A DNA stretch of 20,588 bases from JAWLBW01 sp041687475 (GTDB taxonomy: Bacteria; J088; JAWLBW01). The position numbers and the translations under genes are program-made. The notes under the pieces were generated by a model. It was not told the DNA's origin and did not search any database. It was given only the letters and a program-made list of their open reading frames with translations. Shown here one piece after another: positions 6,892-14,239 of this stretch; the stretch's first letter is position 1; every line of letters starts with the position of its first letter. The stretch covers positions 1-20,588 of the forward strand of contig JAWLBW010000046.1 of the NCBI GenBank assembly GCA_041687475.1. Reading direction: 5' to 3'.

Positions 6892-8231
6892 AATCGGAAG
6901 CGACAAACATCTTCGCGAACCTGCTCGGTGCGGTCAGAGCCGTCAACTACTACCCGCCGAAACACCCCTCGCGCACGCAGCCGATTACCCGCTCGCACCA
7001 GCTTCTCAAGCCCCTGTTGGCCCGTCGCGGCCAGGTAACCCTCGCGGTGGTCGAAGACACCCTCGTCTTCGAGGGAGAGCCCTTCTTCGGCGACGGTACG
7101 GTCGAAATCGAGCTCAAGGAACTGCTCGACGAGCGCCAGATCATTCTCATCAGCATTCAAAAGGGCGTCGGCGACGGCGAGCTGGCCGTCCTGGTCGAGC
7201 TCCTGAGCACGACCCGCGAAGGCATGGCGGCCTGGAATTCGGTCGAGGAGTTTCTTGCCTCGCGCCAGGTCAGGCACATCGAAGTCGAAGTGCTCGATGA
7301 AGACATTCGCGAGAAAGCGCGCAAGGTATACGGCGACGCCAAGAATTTCATTCTCGACATCATGCAGGAAGAGCGCGTCGGCGCCATTCCGCGCGGCGAG
7401 AAGGCCATCGAAGTCGTCAGCAGCCTGAACGACATCATTCTGCAGGATGCCGACGCCATCATGGGCCTGACCCTGCTGAGCGACTACGACAACTACACCT
7501 TCAATCACTCGGTCAACGTAGGCGTGTTTTCGCTCGCGCTGGCCCACGAGCTCGGCTACTCGGGCGAAGAGGCCGTGCTCGCCGGCCTGACCGGCCTGTT
7601 GCACGACGTCGGCAAGACCAACATACCCCTGTCGATCATCAACAAGCCGGGCAAGCTCACCGACGAAGAGTGGCGCATCATGCAGACGCACCCGGTCGAA
7701 AGCGCCAAGATTCTCAAGAAAATGGGCAGCGCCATCAAGGAAGAAATCATCGAAGGCGTACTGACCCATCACGTCCGGTACGACTTCACCGGTTACCCCA
7801 AGTGGGACAAGCCGCTTACCTTCGGCTCGGAAATCACTTCGGTGGGCGACTGCTACGACTCGATGACCACGCTGCGCCCCTATCAGAAGCGTTTCGAGCC
7901 CAAGGACGCCATTGCCGTGCTCCAGCGCATCAGGGGCAAGGCCCTGCAGCCCGAGTACGTCGACGTCTTTATCAAGATGCTCGGTATGTACCCGGTGGGC
8001 TCGGTCGTGCGCCTCAATACCAATGAAATCGCCATCGTATTCGGTACCAACCCCGAAGCCGAAGACTTTCCCCTGGTCAAGGTCATCATCGACAAACACG
8101 GCAACTACCTGACCGAACCCGAGCTCATCGATCTGGGCAAGACCGAGAGCAAGGTTCTCGGTGTCACACGCCGTATCGTGGCCGCGGTCGACCCCACCAT
8201 TCGCAACATCGACGTCGCCCGCTACATCTAG
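6888..8231 (+). CDS. HD-GYP domain protein (putative cyclic-di-GMP phosphodiesterase)
   Basis: A 447-residue protein. HD-GYP domains hydrolyse cyclic-di-GMP, and some are cGAMP or degenerate signalling proteins. Residues 9-110 repeat the N-terminal domain of the preceding HEAT protein (YYPPKHPSRT, TLAVVEDTLVFEGEPF, QIILISIQKGVGDGELA). A linker leads to the catalytic domain from about 195. It has His207 (FNHSVNVG), HDVGK (His239, Asp240, Lys243), THP (His268), HH (His294-295), GYP (302-304) and GDCYD (Asp321), so the metal ligands I can recognise are in place. The usual HHExxDGxGYP motif reads HHVRYDFTGYP: Glu is replaced by Val and the first Gly by Phe. A C-terminal extension of about 100 residues (VVRLNTNEIAIVFGTNPEAE) resembles the tail of other long HD-GYP proteins. 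GAGGAG lies a few bases before the ATG, which overlaps the upstream stop. Confidence 0.88.
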   Translation: MKSEATNIFANLLGAVRAVNYYPPKHPSRTQPITRSHQLLKPLLARRGQVTLAVVEDTLVFEGEPFFGDGTVEIELKELLDERQIILISIQKGVGDGELAVLVELLSTTREGMAAWNSVEEFLASRQVRHIEVEVLDEDIREKARKVYGDAKNFILDIMQEERVGAIPRGEKAIEVVSSLNDIILQDADAIMGLTLLSDYDNYTFNHSVNVGVFSLALAHELGYSGEEAVLAGLTGLLHDVGKTNIPLSIINKPGKLTDEEWRIMQTHPVESAKILKKMGSAIKEEIIEGVLTHHVRYDFTGYPKWDKPLTFGSEITSVGDCYDSMTTLRPYQKRFEPKDAIAVLQRIRGKALQPEYVDVFIKMLGMYPVGSVVRLNTNEIAIVFGTNPEAEDFPLVKVIIDKHGNYLTEPELIDLGKTESKVLGVTRRIVAAVDPTIRNIDVARYI

Positions 8232-8248
8232 CCGCGCCGGCGCGCGGC
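8231..8248 (+). terminator. GC-rich hairpin at the end of the HD-GYP gene
   Basis: GCCGCGC-cggc-GCGCGGC, a perfect 7-base stem that begins at the last base of the stop codon. No T-run follows, so it may end transcription weakly or only protect the RNA end. Confidence 0.35.
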
Positions 8249-8732
8249 AATGGCCGATGTTCAATTATCCGACGGAACAAAGTTCCACATCGAGTTGCCA
8301 TCTGGCGCAGGGCGCCAGGGACAACGAGATGGGCACGATAGCCCGTACTGCCGAAGAGCATCGGGAAACCCGAACGAGACCGTTTGCTGCCCACGAACAC
8401 ACTTTCGCCTCTCGTCGTCGGCCTCGCTCTGCTCGGCGACGCGACTCGAGACGGAACCTCGTTTCAAGCTCGAAAGTGTGACGAATGTCCAATTTTCAAT
8501 GGTCAATGACCGGCTGACAGGGCAGCCGTGTGCATGAAGGCCCGCCCGGCAAGCCGCCCACGGTCGGAAGGTCAGCCCGTTTACCACTTGACTGACGCCG
8601 GCGACATCACCCCGGCAGACTTTCAGGCTTCCACGCTTTCAGACCTGCAGAACCGCAGTCGCTGACTGCCCCTCCATCCGCTCCTCTCGGGGAATATCGA
8701 GCAGGGTCGATTGAGAATTGGGTTCTTCGGGT
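8232..8732. other. Gene-free region between the HD-GYP and rhomboid genes
   Basis: The two flanking genes converge here. Short open frames exist on both strands but none has a ribosome-binding site, domain or consistent composition. It contains the hairpin at the HD-GYP stop, a two-tier hairpin (8294-8325), and GGTCA-a-TGACC (8501-8511) beside an AT-rich stretch CCAATTTTCAATGGTCAAT. That stretch looks like the short AATTTTCAAT-type repeats found between genes in some environmental bacteria. Confidence 0.55.
8294..8325. repeat. Two-tier inverted repeat with CTGGCGC/GCGCCAG core
   Basis: Inner perfect arms CTGGCGC (8302-8308) and GCGCCAG (8312-8318) enclose the loop AGG. Outer arms GTTG (8294-8297) and CAAC (8322-8325) flank a small internal loop. 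The shape is like the element at 2197-2230, but the sequence differs. Confidence 0.5.
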
Positions 8733-9569
8733 CTAAATGAATCGCCGGGCCACGGTGGTGAACACGGCCCAGCCGAGCACAGCCACCGTCACACCCGCAC
8801 AGACGAGGGCAATGACCCGGTGCCCGTGCTTATCGGGCTTGCGCTCGCGGTAACCGAGCAGCAGGCCGAGCGCGGCGCCACCGGCGATGCCGCCCCCGTG
8901 GGCCCAATTGTTGATGGCCGGCACGAGAAAGCCGATAACCATGTTGATGACCACCCAGGTACCGATCTGGCGAAAGAGATAGGCGCCGACTTCACCGCCG
9001 CGAGAGCGACTGTAATACAGCGCCGCGCCGAGAAGGGCGCACACCGAGGCCGAGGCGCCGACCGTGAAGGGAACCCCGGCAAGCACCGAAACGAAGAAGC
9101 CGAAGGTGCCTCCGATGGTCCAGATGGCGAACATGCGATAGGGCCCGTAGGTGGCCGCGATGAGCGGCCCCAACTGTGAAAGGGCCATCATGTTGAAGGC
9201 GATGTGCATGATGCCGGCATGCAGGTAATTGGCCGACAACAAGCTCCACCAGCGCCCCAGCTGGCCGATGGGAATGACGCCGGTCGCCCCCAGCTCGAGA
9301 AGCACCTGCGAGCTGGGCGAGAGCATGCCGAACAGGCCCATGCTTGCCCCCGCCTGCATGCCGAACAGCAGGGCAACGGCGTAAATGCCGACGTTCACGT
9401 AAATGAGCCATTTGACGAGCAGCCTGCCGTCGCCGAGTACGCGGGTCCACCCCGCGTGTTTCCAGCGGGCTCCGGGGGCACTCAGGCCGCAGTACGGGCA
9501 TTGGGGCTCATCGGCACTGATCAGCCGGCGGCAGTTGGGACAGAGCAGTGAATTTCGTTGTTGGGCCAT
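8733..9569 (-). CDS. Rhomboid-family intramembrane serine protease with N-terminal zinc ribbon
   Basis: A 278-residue membrane protease that would cut transmembrane helices of substrates in the inner membrane. A short zinc ribbon opens the protein: CPNC (Cys10, 13) and CPYC (Cys24, 27). The rhomboid domain of six or more helices follows (about 52-240). It has NYLHAGIMHIAFN (His117, His122, Asn126), GAS with catalytic Ser173, and WAHGGGIAGG with catalytic His224, so the Ser-His dyad is complete. The usual GxSG reads GASA. A further hydrophobic segment lies at 251-270. The ATG at 9569 gives a sensible N-terminus just before the zinc ribbon, but no clear ribosome-binding site is seen. It is the last gene of the minus-strand run; substrate unknown. 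Confidence 0.9.
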   Translation of the reverse strand: MAQQRNSLLCPNCRRLISADEPQCPYCGLSAPGARWKHAGWTRVLGDGRLLVKWLIYVNVGIYAVALLFGMQAGASMGLFGMLSPSSQVLLELGATGVIPIGQLGRWWSLLSANYLHAGIMHIAFNMMALSQLGPLIAATYGPYRMFAIWTIGGTFGFFVSVLAGVPFTVGASASVCALLGAALYYSRSRGGEVGAYLFRQIGTWVVINMVIGFLVPAINNWAHGGGIAGGAALGLLLGYRERKPDKHGHRVIALVCAGVTVAVLGWAVFTTVARRFI

Positions 9570-9673
9570 GGAATACGGGGGCAGGGCGCGGCGCGCAGAG
9601 TCTCTCTTTCAAGGCTAACACGTGGGGCGCCTCCGGGCCATGCAACCTCGTCGATTCTGCGGCGACAAGGCAA

Positions 9674-10513
9674 TCAGCAGCGTGCTTCGACCAGTAGCCA
9701 GCTGTTGGGAAATTCGTCTTTGACGCGTTTTTCGACGAACTCCGAAGCCAGCGTTTCCAGCGACTGAATCGAAACAGTCGCCCACCCCAGCGCCTGCAGC
9801 GCGTCTTCGACGGCGGCGGGCTCGCCGGGCCAGGGAAAGTTTCGGAAAGGCGCCGCACCCAGCTCGGACCGGACCCGTGAGTTCAGTTCGTCGACCCGTT
9901 GCTCGTTCCAGTAGTCAAAGAGAATGGCGCTGCCGTGTGCAAAGGGAACGTGGTCGGGCGAGAGCAGGCGCCGCACGGAGTCTTTCATCAGGTAGAAAAC
10001 GACGCCCTCGGCAAGCACCAGCGAGGGCGCCTTGGGATCGTAACCGGCCTCGCGCAACTTCTCGGGCCAATCGGCTTCGTTCAGGTCGGCCCCCACGGCA
10101 TGCACGTAGTCGGGCAGCTCGATACCGTGCCGGGCAAGTACACGCGCCTTCTCGGCCAGCTTGGCCGGGGTGTCGACCTCGAATACCGGCAGGCGCGCCG
10201 AGGCCACGGGCTCATACCACAGCGCCCGCGTATCGAAACCGACGCCCGGCAGCACAACCTGGCGCACCTGCGTCAGTAGCGCTTTCACTCGTTCCGAAGA
10301 CCAGCGGAAGCGGGCCAGGTTGTAAACCGGGTAGACCTTGTCGATACGGCCGGCCGCCTCGGCCAGCCGACGACCGGCGTCATCAACGAACAAGGCGGCG
10401 TGCGGATCGAGAACCCCCATATCGCTCGCCTGGTCGCTACCGCGCACTACCGCAAGGCCGTCGGCGGTCGAGCCCACGAGTTCGCTGTCCCTGGATGCGT
10501 TCGAAAGCGTCAT
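9674..10513 (-). CDS. SAM-dependent methyltransferase, leucine carboxyl methyltransferase/Ppm1-like
   Basis: A 279-residue methyltransferase of the LCMT/Ppm1 fold family, whose bacterial members methylate carboxyl or hydroxyl groups of mostly unknown substrates. Motif I is VVLPGVGFDTRALWY (about 87-100), matching the family's vvxLGxGxDTRaxR. The ribose-binding acidic step is VFEVDTPAKLAEKARVL (about 110-126), and a later strand is SLVLAEGVVFYL (164-175), again typical. The C-terminal half, with FRNFPWPGEPAAVEDALQAL, fits the family's last strands. The ATG at 10513 has GGATGGTGG upstream. It lies 89 bases after the V4R-like gene on the same strand, and that gap contains a 10-base palindrome GGAATATTCC (10585-10594). 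The substrate cannot be read from the sequence. Confidence 0.8.
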   Translation of the reverse strand: MTLSNASRDSELVGSTADGLAVVRGSDQASDMGVLDPHAALFVDDAGRRLAEAAGRIDKVYPVYNLARFRWSSERVKALLTQVRQVVLPGVGFDTRALWYEPVASARLPVFEVDTPAKLAEKARVLARHGIELPDYVHAVGADLNEADWPEKLREAGYDPKAPSLVLAEGVVFYLMKDSVRRLLSPDHVPFAHGSAILFDYWNEQRVDELNSRVRSELGAAPFRNFPWPGEPAAVEDALQALGWATVSIQSLETLASEFVEKRVKDEFPNSWLLVEARC

Positions 10514-10602
10514 ATAGCCACCATCCTAACGTGTCTTGGCGTCGTTGGGGAGGGTGAAAGAATCGAACGTCGGTCCTTGCGGTCGGAATATTCCCGAGGC
10601 GG

Positions 10603-11124
10603 TCAACGAAATTCGATGCGGTACCGGCAGGCCGGCGCACCGTTATGGCGGCAAGCAACGTGCTCGACGGCCGGACGGCGGCCGTACTGTTCGGCAACGG
10701 CGCTGAAAAGCCCTTCCTGCAGTACGCATTCGTACGGGGTCGTGTTCACGACGGTAAGCGCATTCTCGCTTTTATCGACGACCTCGAACGACCCCAGCTT
10801 GGGAGAACAGAACTGCTCGTGGGCCGCGTCTATGGCCTGAATGGCCTCGGCCGCGTTGGCGATGGACAGCTTGCTCAGCGACGTTTCAATGATGTTCTGC
10901 CCGACGCGGCGGCCCATCTTGAGCACGACGGCCTTGTTCAGCCGGGCCGACAGATAGTCGACCAGTTCGAGGTAAAGGCTGAGGGGGTAGAAGCCCGACG
11001 GCGTAACCTGTTCCAACTCGGCAAGTCGCGAAAACTCACGGAGAATCGACGGCGAAATCAGGCTTTCCTTCACACCCAGAATGGCGGCGCCCATGATGGA
11101 CGCATCGACGGTGGCAACACTCAT
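10603..11124 (-). CDS. V4R-like small sensory protein (tentative)
   Basis: A 173-residue soluble protein. Its C-terminal end, EGLFSAVAEQYGRRPAVEH followed by ACRHNGAPACRYRIEF (about 137-172), has the pattern of the V4R (4-vinyl reductase) domain: a Gly-rich helix, then a strand-loop with two cysteines (Cys158 and Cys166) around Gly. V4R and its relatives, including haem/NO-binding and DUF2378 proteins, bind small hydrophobic molecules, haem or metals. The N-terminal two-thirds (FYPLSLYLELVDYLSARLNK, GRRVGQNIIETSLSK) is helical and resembles those proteins. It has no output domain, so it would act through a partner. A good promoter lies just upstream, so it can be expressed independently of the RsmB-like gene before it. 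The methyltransferase gene follows on the same strand. The family call is moderate and the ligand unknown. Confidence 0.55.
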   Translation of the reverse strand: MSVATVDASIMGAAILGVKESLISPSILREFSRLAELEQVTPSGFYPLSLYLELVDYLSARLNKAVVLKMGRRVGQNIIETSLSKLSIANAAEAIQAIDAAHEQFCSPKLGSFEVVDKSENALTVVNTTPYECVLQEGLFSAVAEQYGRRPAVEHVACRHNGAPACRYRIEFR

Positions 11125-11156
11125 GTCATACCCGCAAAAGAGAAAACTGAGGGGAA

Positions 11157-11185
11157 ACTATACCCCCCGGAGCGCTCGCTTTCAA
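11157..11185 (-). promoter_or_regulatory. Sigma-70 promoter of the V4R-like gene
   Basis: Read on the minus strand, TTGAAA (11180-11185) and TATAGT (11157-11162) each match five of six consensus bases, with exactly 17 bases between them. The start would fall near 11150, leaving a leader of about 26 bases before the ATG at 11124. Confidence 0.6.
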
Positions 11186-11216
11186 GTGATTTGTATTCCA
11201 GAGTGTAACTTCACCG

Positions 11217-12575
11217 TCACCGGCGAACAAGCACGGCGGCAAAAAACCCGTCGGTCTGCTGCCTGTGCGGAAGCAGCTGCATGTACCGGCCCCCCGAGTC
11301 GAGCAGCTCGACCGCCCGCGGCCCCAGTTCGGCCTCGCCGACACGGTGTAGGGAAAAGTCGGATCGCTCTGCCAGAAATTCTTCGACCTGGCTCTGGTTT
11401 TCTTCGGGAAGAATCGAGCACGTCGCATAAACCAAACGGCCGCCCGGGCGCACGAGCTCGGCGGCGTTACGCAGAATGCCGGCCTGCACCGTGACCAGGT
11501 TTTCCAATTCGCGCGACGTCAGCCGCCAGCGATCGGCCGGGTGGCGCCGCCAGGCTCCCGTGCCCGAACAGGGGGCGTCGACAAGCACGACATCACAGGC
11601 GCCCGCCCAAGGTGTCAACTTCAACCGGGCGGCTTCGGTCGCCTTGGGCAGCGCAATCTCTTCAGGCGGGGCAAAGCCCAGGCGCGCCATGCGATCGAAG
11701 GCCGAACGAAGGCGGCGGTGATTCGCATCTGCAGCGATGAGACGCCCCCTGCCCTCCATCATACCGGCCAGGGCCACCAGTTTGCCCCCGCCGCCGGCAC
11801 AGAGATCGGCTACGCTTTCGCCGGGGGCGGCCCCGGTAACGAGGGCAATGAGCTGACTGCCTTCGTCCTGCAGATCGACCAGGCCCTCGCGCCACACCGA
11901 AAGCGACTTTACGTTTACCTGACGCTCGAGCCTGAGCCCCCAGGGCGACCAGGGAGTCGGCGATGCCGCGACACCTTCGGCCTCCAGTCGCTTGCAGACG
12001 TCATCGAGGTCAGCCCTTGCAATGTTTACCCGCAGATCGATGGGCGCTCGTTCGTTGAGCGCGGTTACCACGGCGGCCGCTTCGTCGCCGTAGGCCTCGA
12101 GCAGGCGGGGCACGATCCACCGCGGCACGGCAAAGCGCAGCGCGAAAACGTCTTCGGGGTGGGCGGCGCCGATGAGCTCCATCCACGCGGCCGCCCAGGT
12201 CTCAGGGTTGGCCGGCAGGTCGCTCTGTTCGAGCCAGGGGCGAGCGGCGTCGGGCGCAAGCCCCCGATCGAGCACCAGGTACAGGAAATACAGCAACGTC
12301 AACCGGCGGTTCGCATCGGCCTCGCCGGGCAGAATGACGTCGGCCAGGCGATGCAACGGTTCCCATCGGCGTACGATGGACCACACGGCTTCACCCACGA
12401 AGCGCCGTTCGGTGCTGCGCAGCGAGCGGGCGTCGCGAATCAAGCGGTTCACGGCGCCTTCGGCCTTCGACCAGTTCTGCGAGGCCGCGGCCAGGGCGGC
12501 GACGGTTGTCCGACGGGCGCGACCGTCACGCGCGGCAACCTCGAGCGGCAGCTGTTTGAAATCGGGGGTGCTCAC
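11217..12575 (-). CDS. RsmB/NOP-family RNA (cytosine-5) methyltransferase
   Basis: A 452-residue SAM-dependent enzyme that makes 5-methylcytosine in RNA, in the family of RsmB (16S rRNA C967). The N-terminal helical part (about 20-160) resembles the NusB-like domain of RsmB. The catalytic domain has VDLQDEGSQL (233-242), motif I VADLCAGGGGKLVALAGMM (255-273), DAPCSGTGAWRRHPADRWR with Cys336, and LVYATCSILPEENQ with catalytic Cys386. It ends in QTDGFFAAVLVRR, the usual C-terminus. Motif I reads AGGGGK instead of the common APGGKT. The start is a GTG, 10 bases after the stop of the upstream gene, in operon with it; an adjacent ATG at 12577 is in another frame. The exact target base cannot be told, so I do not assign rsmB. 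Confidence 0.88.
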   Translation of the reverse strand: MSTPDFKQLPLEVAARDGRARRTTVAALAAASQNWSKAEGAVNRLIRDARSLRSTERRFVGEAVWSIVRRWEPLHRLADVILPGEADANRRLTLLYFLYLVLDRGLAPDAARPWLEQSDLPANPETWAAAWMELIGAAHPEDVFALRFAVPRWIVPRLLEAYGDEAAAVVTALNERAPIDLRVNIARADLDDVCKRLEAEGVAASPTPWSPWGLRLERQVNVKSLSVWREGLVDLQDEGSQLIALVTGAAPGESVADLCAGGGGKLVALAGMMEGRGRLIAADANHRRLRSAFDRMARLGFAPPEEIALPKATEAARLKLTPWAGACDVVLVDAPCSGTGAWRRHPADRWRLTSRELENLVTVQAGILRNAAELVRPGGRLVYATCSILPEENQSQVEEFLAERSDFSLHRVGEAELGPRAVELLDSGGRYMQLLPHRQQTDGFFAAVLVRR

Positions 12576-12585
12576 ATGGCGCCCG

Positions 12586-14163
12586 TCAGCCGTCGTGCCA
12601 GAGAACGCCGGTTACCAGTTGCGGTTTTCCCCCGGCCGCCTCGAGATCGGCAATCCACTTCTCCGACTCGCGGGCGAGCCACTGCCCGAGGGGGCGCGCG
12701 GCGGCCGGCAGTTTTTCGATGCCCTCGCGAAAATCGCCGAGCCGGTCTAGACTCGCGAGCAGCTTCTTCACGTCGTCGAGCGTGACGGGCTCGACGCTCA
12801 GCGGCCGGCGCAGCACCAGTCGAGCCAGCATGGTGCCGGCAAGGGTGTGAATCGAGCGCTCTTCGCGGGGTGGATGCACATCTTCCTCTTCCCAGGCCTT
12901 CGACTGATTGGCCAATCCCTGGGGAAGAAAGAAGAAGGTTGCTGCTTCTTCCATGCGCGCCAACGCCTCTTCGGCCCGGGCCACCTGGTCAAGGCTACGG
13001 AAGGCTTCAATGCGGGGTTCGGTCGCAGAGGGCTCGGCAAACCGGGCATGCGGTTGCGCCAGCGACGTCATGAAAGCGGCCTCGGCACTCGAGAGCATCG
13101 TCAGACGACGACCCCAGCGATCGAAAACCCCGGTCGCCAACAGCTTGCGCGCACGACGGCTGAGCGGCGCCACGATACCGAGCCCGATACGAAACACCTG
13201 TTGCATGTTCGTGCCGACGGCCCGGCGGCCCTCTTCGGTCGTCAGCCCCAGCTCGAGGTAGCCCGAAACCATGGCCAGCGCCTCGCGCACCGACTCGTTC
13301 TTGCGAACCCTGAGCCCTTCGCTCATGATGGCGGCATTGGCAAGCACGACCAACTCTTCGCCGACGGCCCGCTGACGATCTTCCGGAAGTGCGGCCAGGT
13401 GTTCCTGCAACGACACGCCGCGAGCCACCTCGATGGCCACGTACCGGGGCGCCTCGCCTTCATCGACGGCGGGCGAGGCAATGGTTCGGGCGGCCGGGCT
13501 CCAGATCGACTGGGCAACCTCTTCGGGCGGAAAGCCCAGGTCTGCCAGGCGCGCTTCGCGGAAGCGGTAGGCTGTTTCCTCGAGTTCCGACGGCAGCCCC
13601 ACCGAGGCCTCGAGCAGAATGCCGTAGGCACGCTCGGGATCGTTGCGGTAAAGCAGATCGAGCATGCGGCCGGCAAGCTCCGAGTCTTCGTTCAAGGGCG
13701 TGGCCCGCCGGTAGAGCCAGAATTTGCCGTCGGGGCTCTGCCAGTCGGCGTCGGCCGAAGGTGCATCGGCGTCGAAGTCGGGGCCGACCGGAAACACCCG
13801 GTACTCGCTCACGACAAGCGCCGTCAGCAGCTCGACGTCGAGTTCGCGCAGGTGTACGTAAATTCGCCCTTCCGGCACCGAAACGAGAAGTTCGTGGTAC
13901 CAGTCGCGAAGGCGATGCAGATCGAGCCGGGTCTCTTCCCAGAGGTCGAGATCGAGAAGTCCCTGCAACTGCGGGCTGGTTACCAGCGCAAGCACTTCAC
14001 GCCGGGTGTCGTCGCCGACTTCCTGCAGCGCGAAGTAAACGTCGGGCGAGGGCATGTCGCGCACGGCCTTTGCCGGCAGCGGGCCCTGAAGCACGGCCTC
14101 GAGATCGATGGGTTTGAACAGCTGGTCGAGAAACATAAATCTTGTCCGGATGCAGTCGAACAT
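12586..14163 (-). CDS. DUF6178-type protein of unknown function
   Basis: A 525-residue, probably cytoplasmic protein without signal peptide or clear membrane helix. Its layout matches what I recall of DUF6178 proteins of deltaproteobacteria: an N-terminal helical part with SPQLQGLLDLDLWEETRLD (about 63-81), strands with VSVPEGRIYVHLRELDVELL, and later YRFREARLADLGFPPEEVAQ (about 202-221), the most typical stretch. The C-terminal half is helical, with a Phe-rich EEAATFFFLPQGLAN and many Arg and Glu residues. No enzyme motif is seen. The start is uncertain: ATG at 14163 or, nine codons later, at 14136 (MFLDQLFKPIDLEAVLQ); neither has a good ribosome-binding site. It lies between aroC and the RsmB-like gene, 10 bases from the latter, which suggests a conserved core role, but this is inference. 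Confidence 0.75.
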   Translation of the reverse strand: MFDCIRTRFMFLDQLFKPIDLEAVLQGPLPAKAVRDMPSPDVYFALQEVGDDTRREVLALVTSPQLQGLLDLDLWEETRLDLHRLRDWYHELLVSVPEGRIYVHLRELDVELLTALVVSEYRVFPVGPDFDADAPSADADWQSPDGKFWLYRRATPLNEDSELAGRMLDLLYRNDPERAYGILLEASVGLPSELEETAYRFREARLADLGFPPEEVAQSIWSPAARTIASPAVDEGEAPRYVAIEVARGVSLQEHLAALPEDRQRAVGEELVVLANAAIMSEGLRVRKNESVREALAMVSGYLELGLTTEEGRRAVGTNMQQVFRIGLGIVAPLSRRARKLLATGVFDRWGRRLTMLSSAEAAFMTSLAQPHARFAEPSATEPRIEAFRSLDQVARAEEALARMEEAATFFFLPQGLANQSKAWEEEDVHPPREERSIHTLAGTMLARLVLRRPLSVEPVTLDDVKKLLASLDRLGDFREGIEKLPAAARPLGQWLARESEKWIADLEAAGGKPQLVTGVLWHDG

Positions 14164-14188
14164 TGTCGCACGGAGAGCCGCGCTTACC

Positions 14189-14223
14189 GCAGGCGCACCC
14201 CGGCATGCACGGCGCTCGCCTGC
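14189..14223 (-). repeat. Long hairpin between aroC and the DUF6178-type gene
   Basis: Arms GCAGGCG (14189-14195) and CGCCTGC (14217-14223) enclose a second GC-rich pairing (CCG ... CGG around GCATGC). It lies past the aroC stop on the transcribed strand. No T-run follows, so it could be a rho-dependent or partial terminator, or an RNA processing or stability element. Confidence 0.45.
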
Positions 14224-14239
14224 CGGCCGTCGACGCTTT

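Noticed and set aside
8161..8587. Four overlapping short frames after the HD-GYP gene
   Set aside because: They conflict with one another, have no start signals and partly overlap the HD-GYP end.
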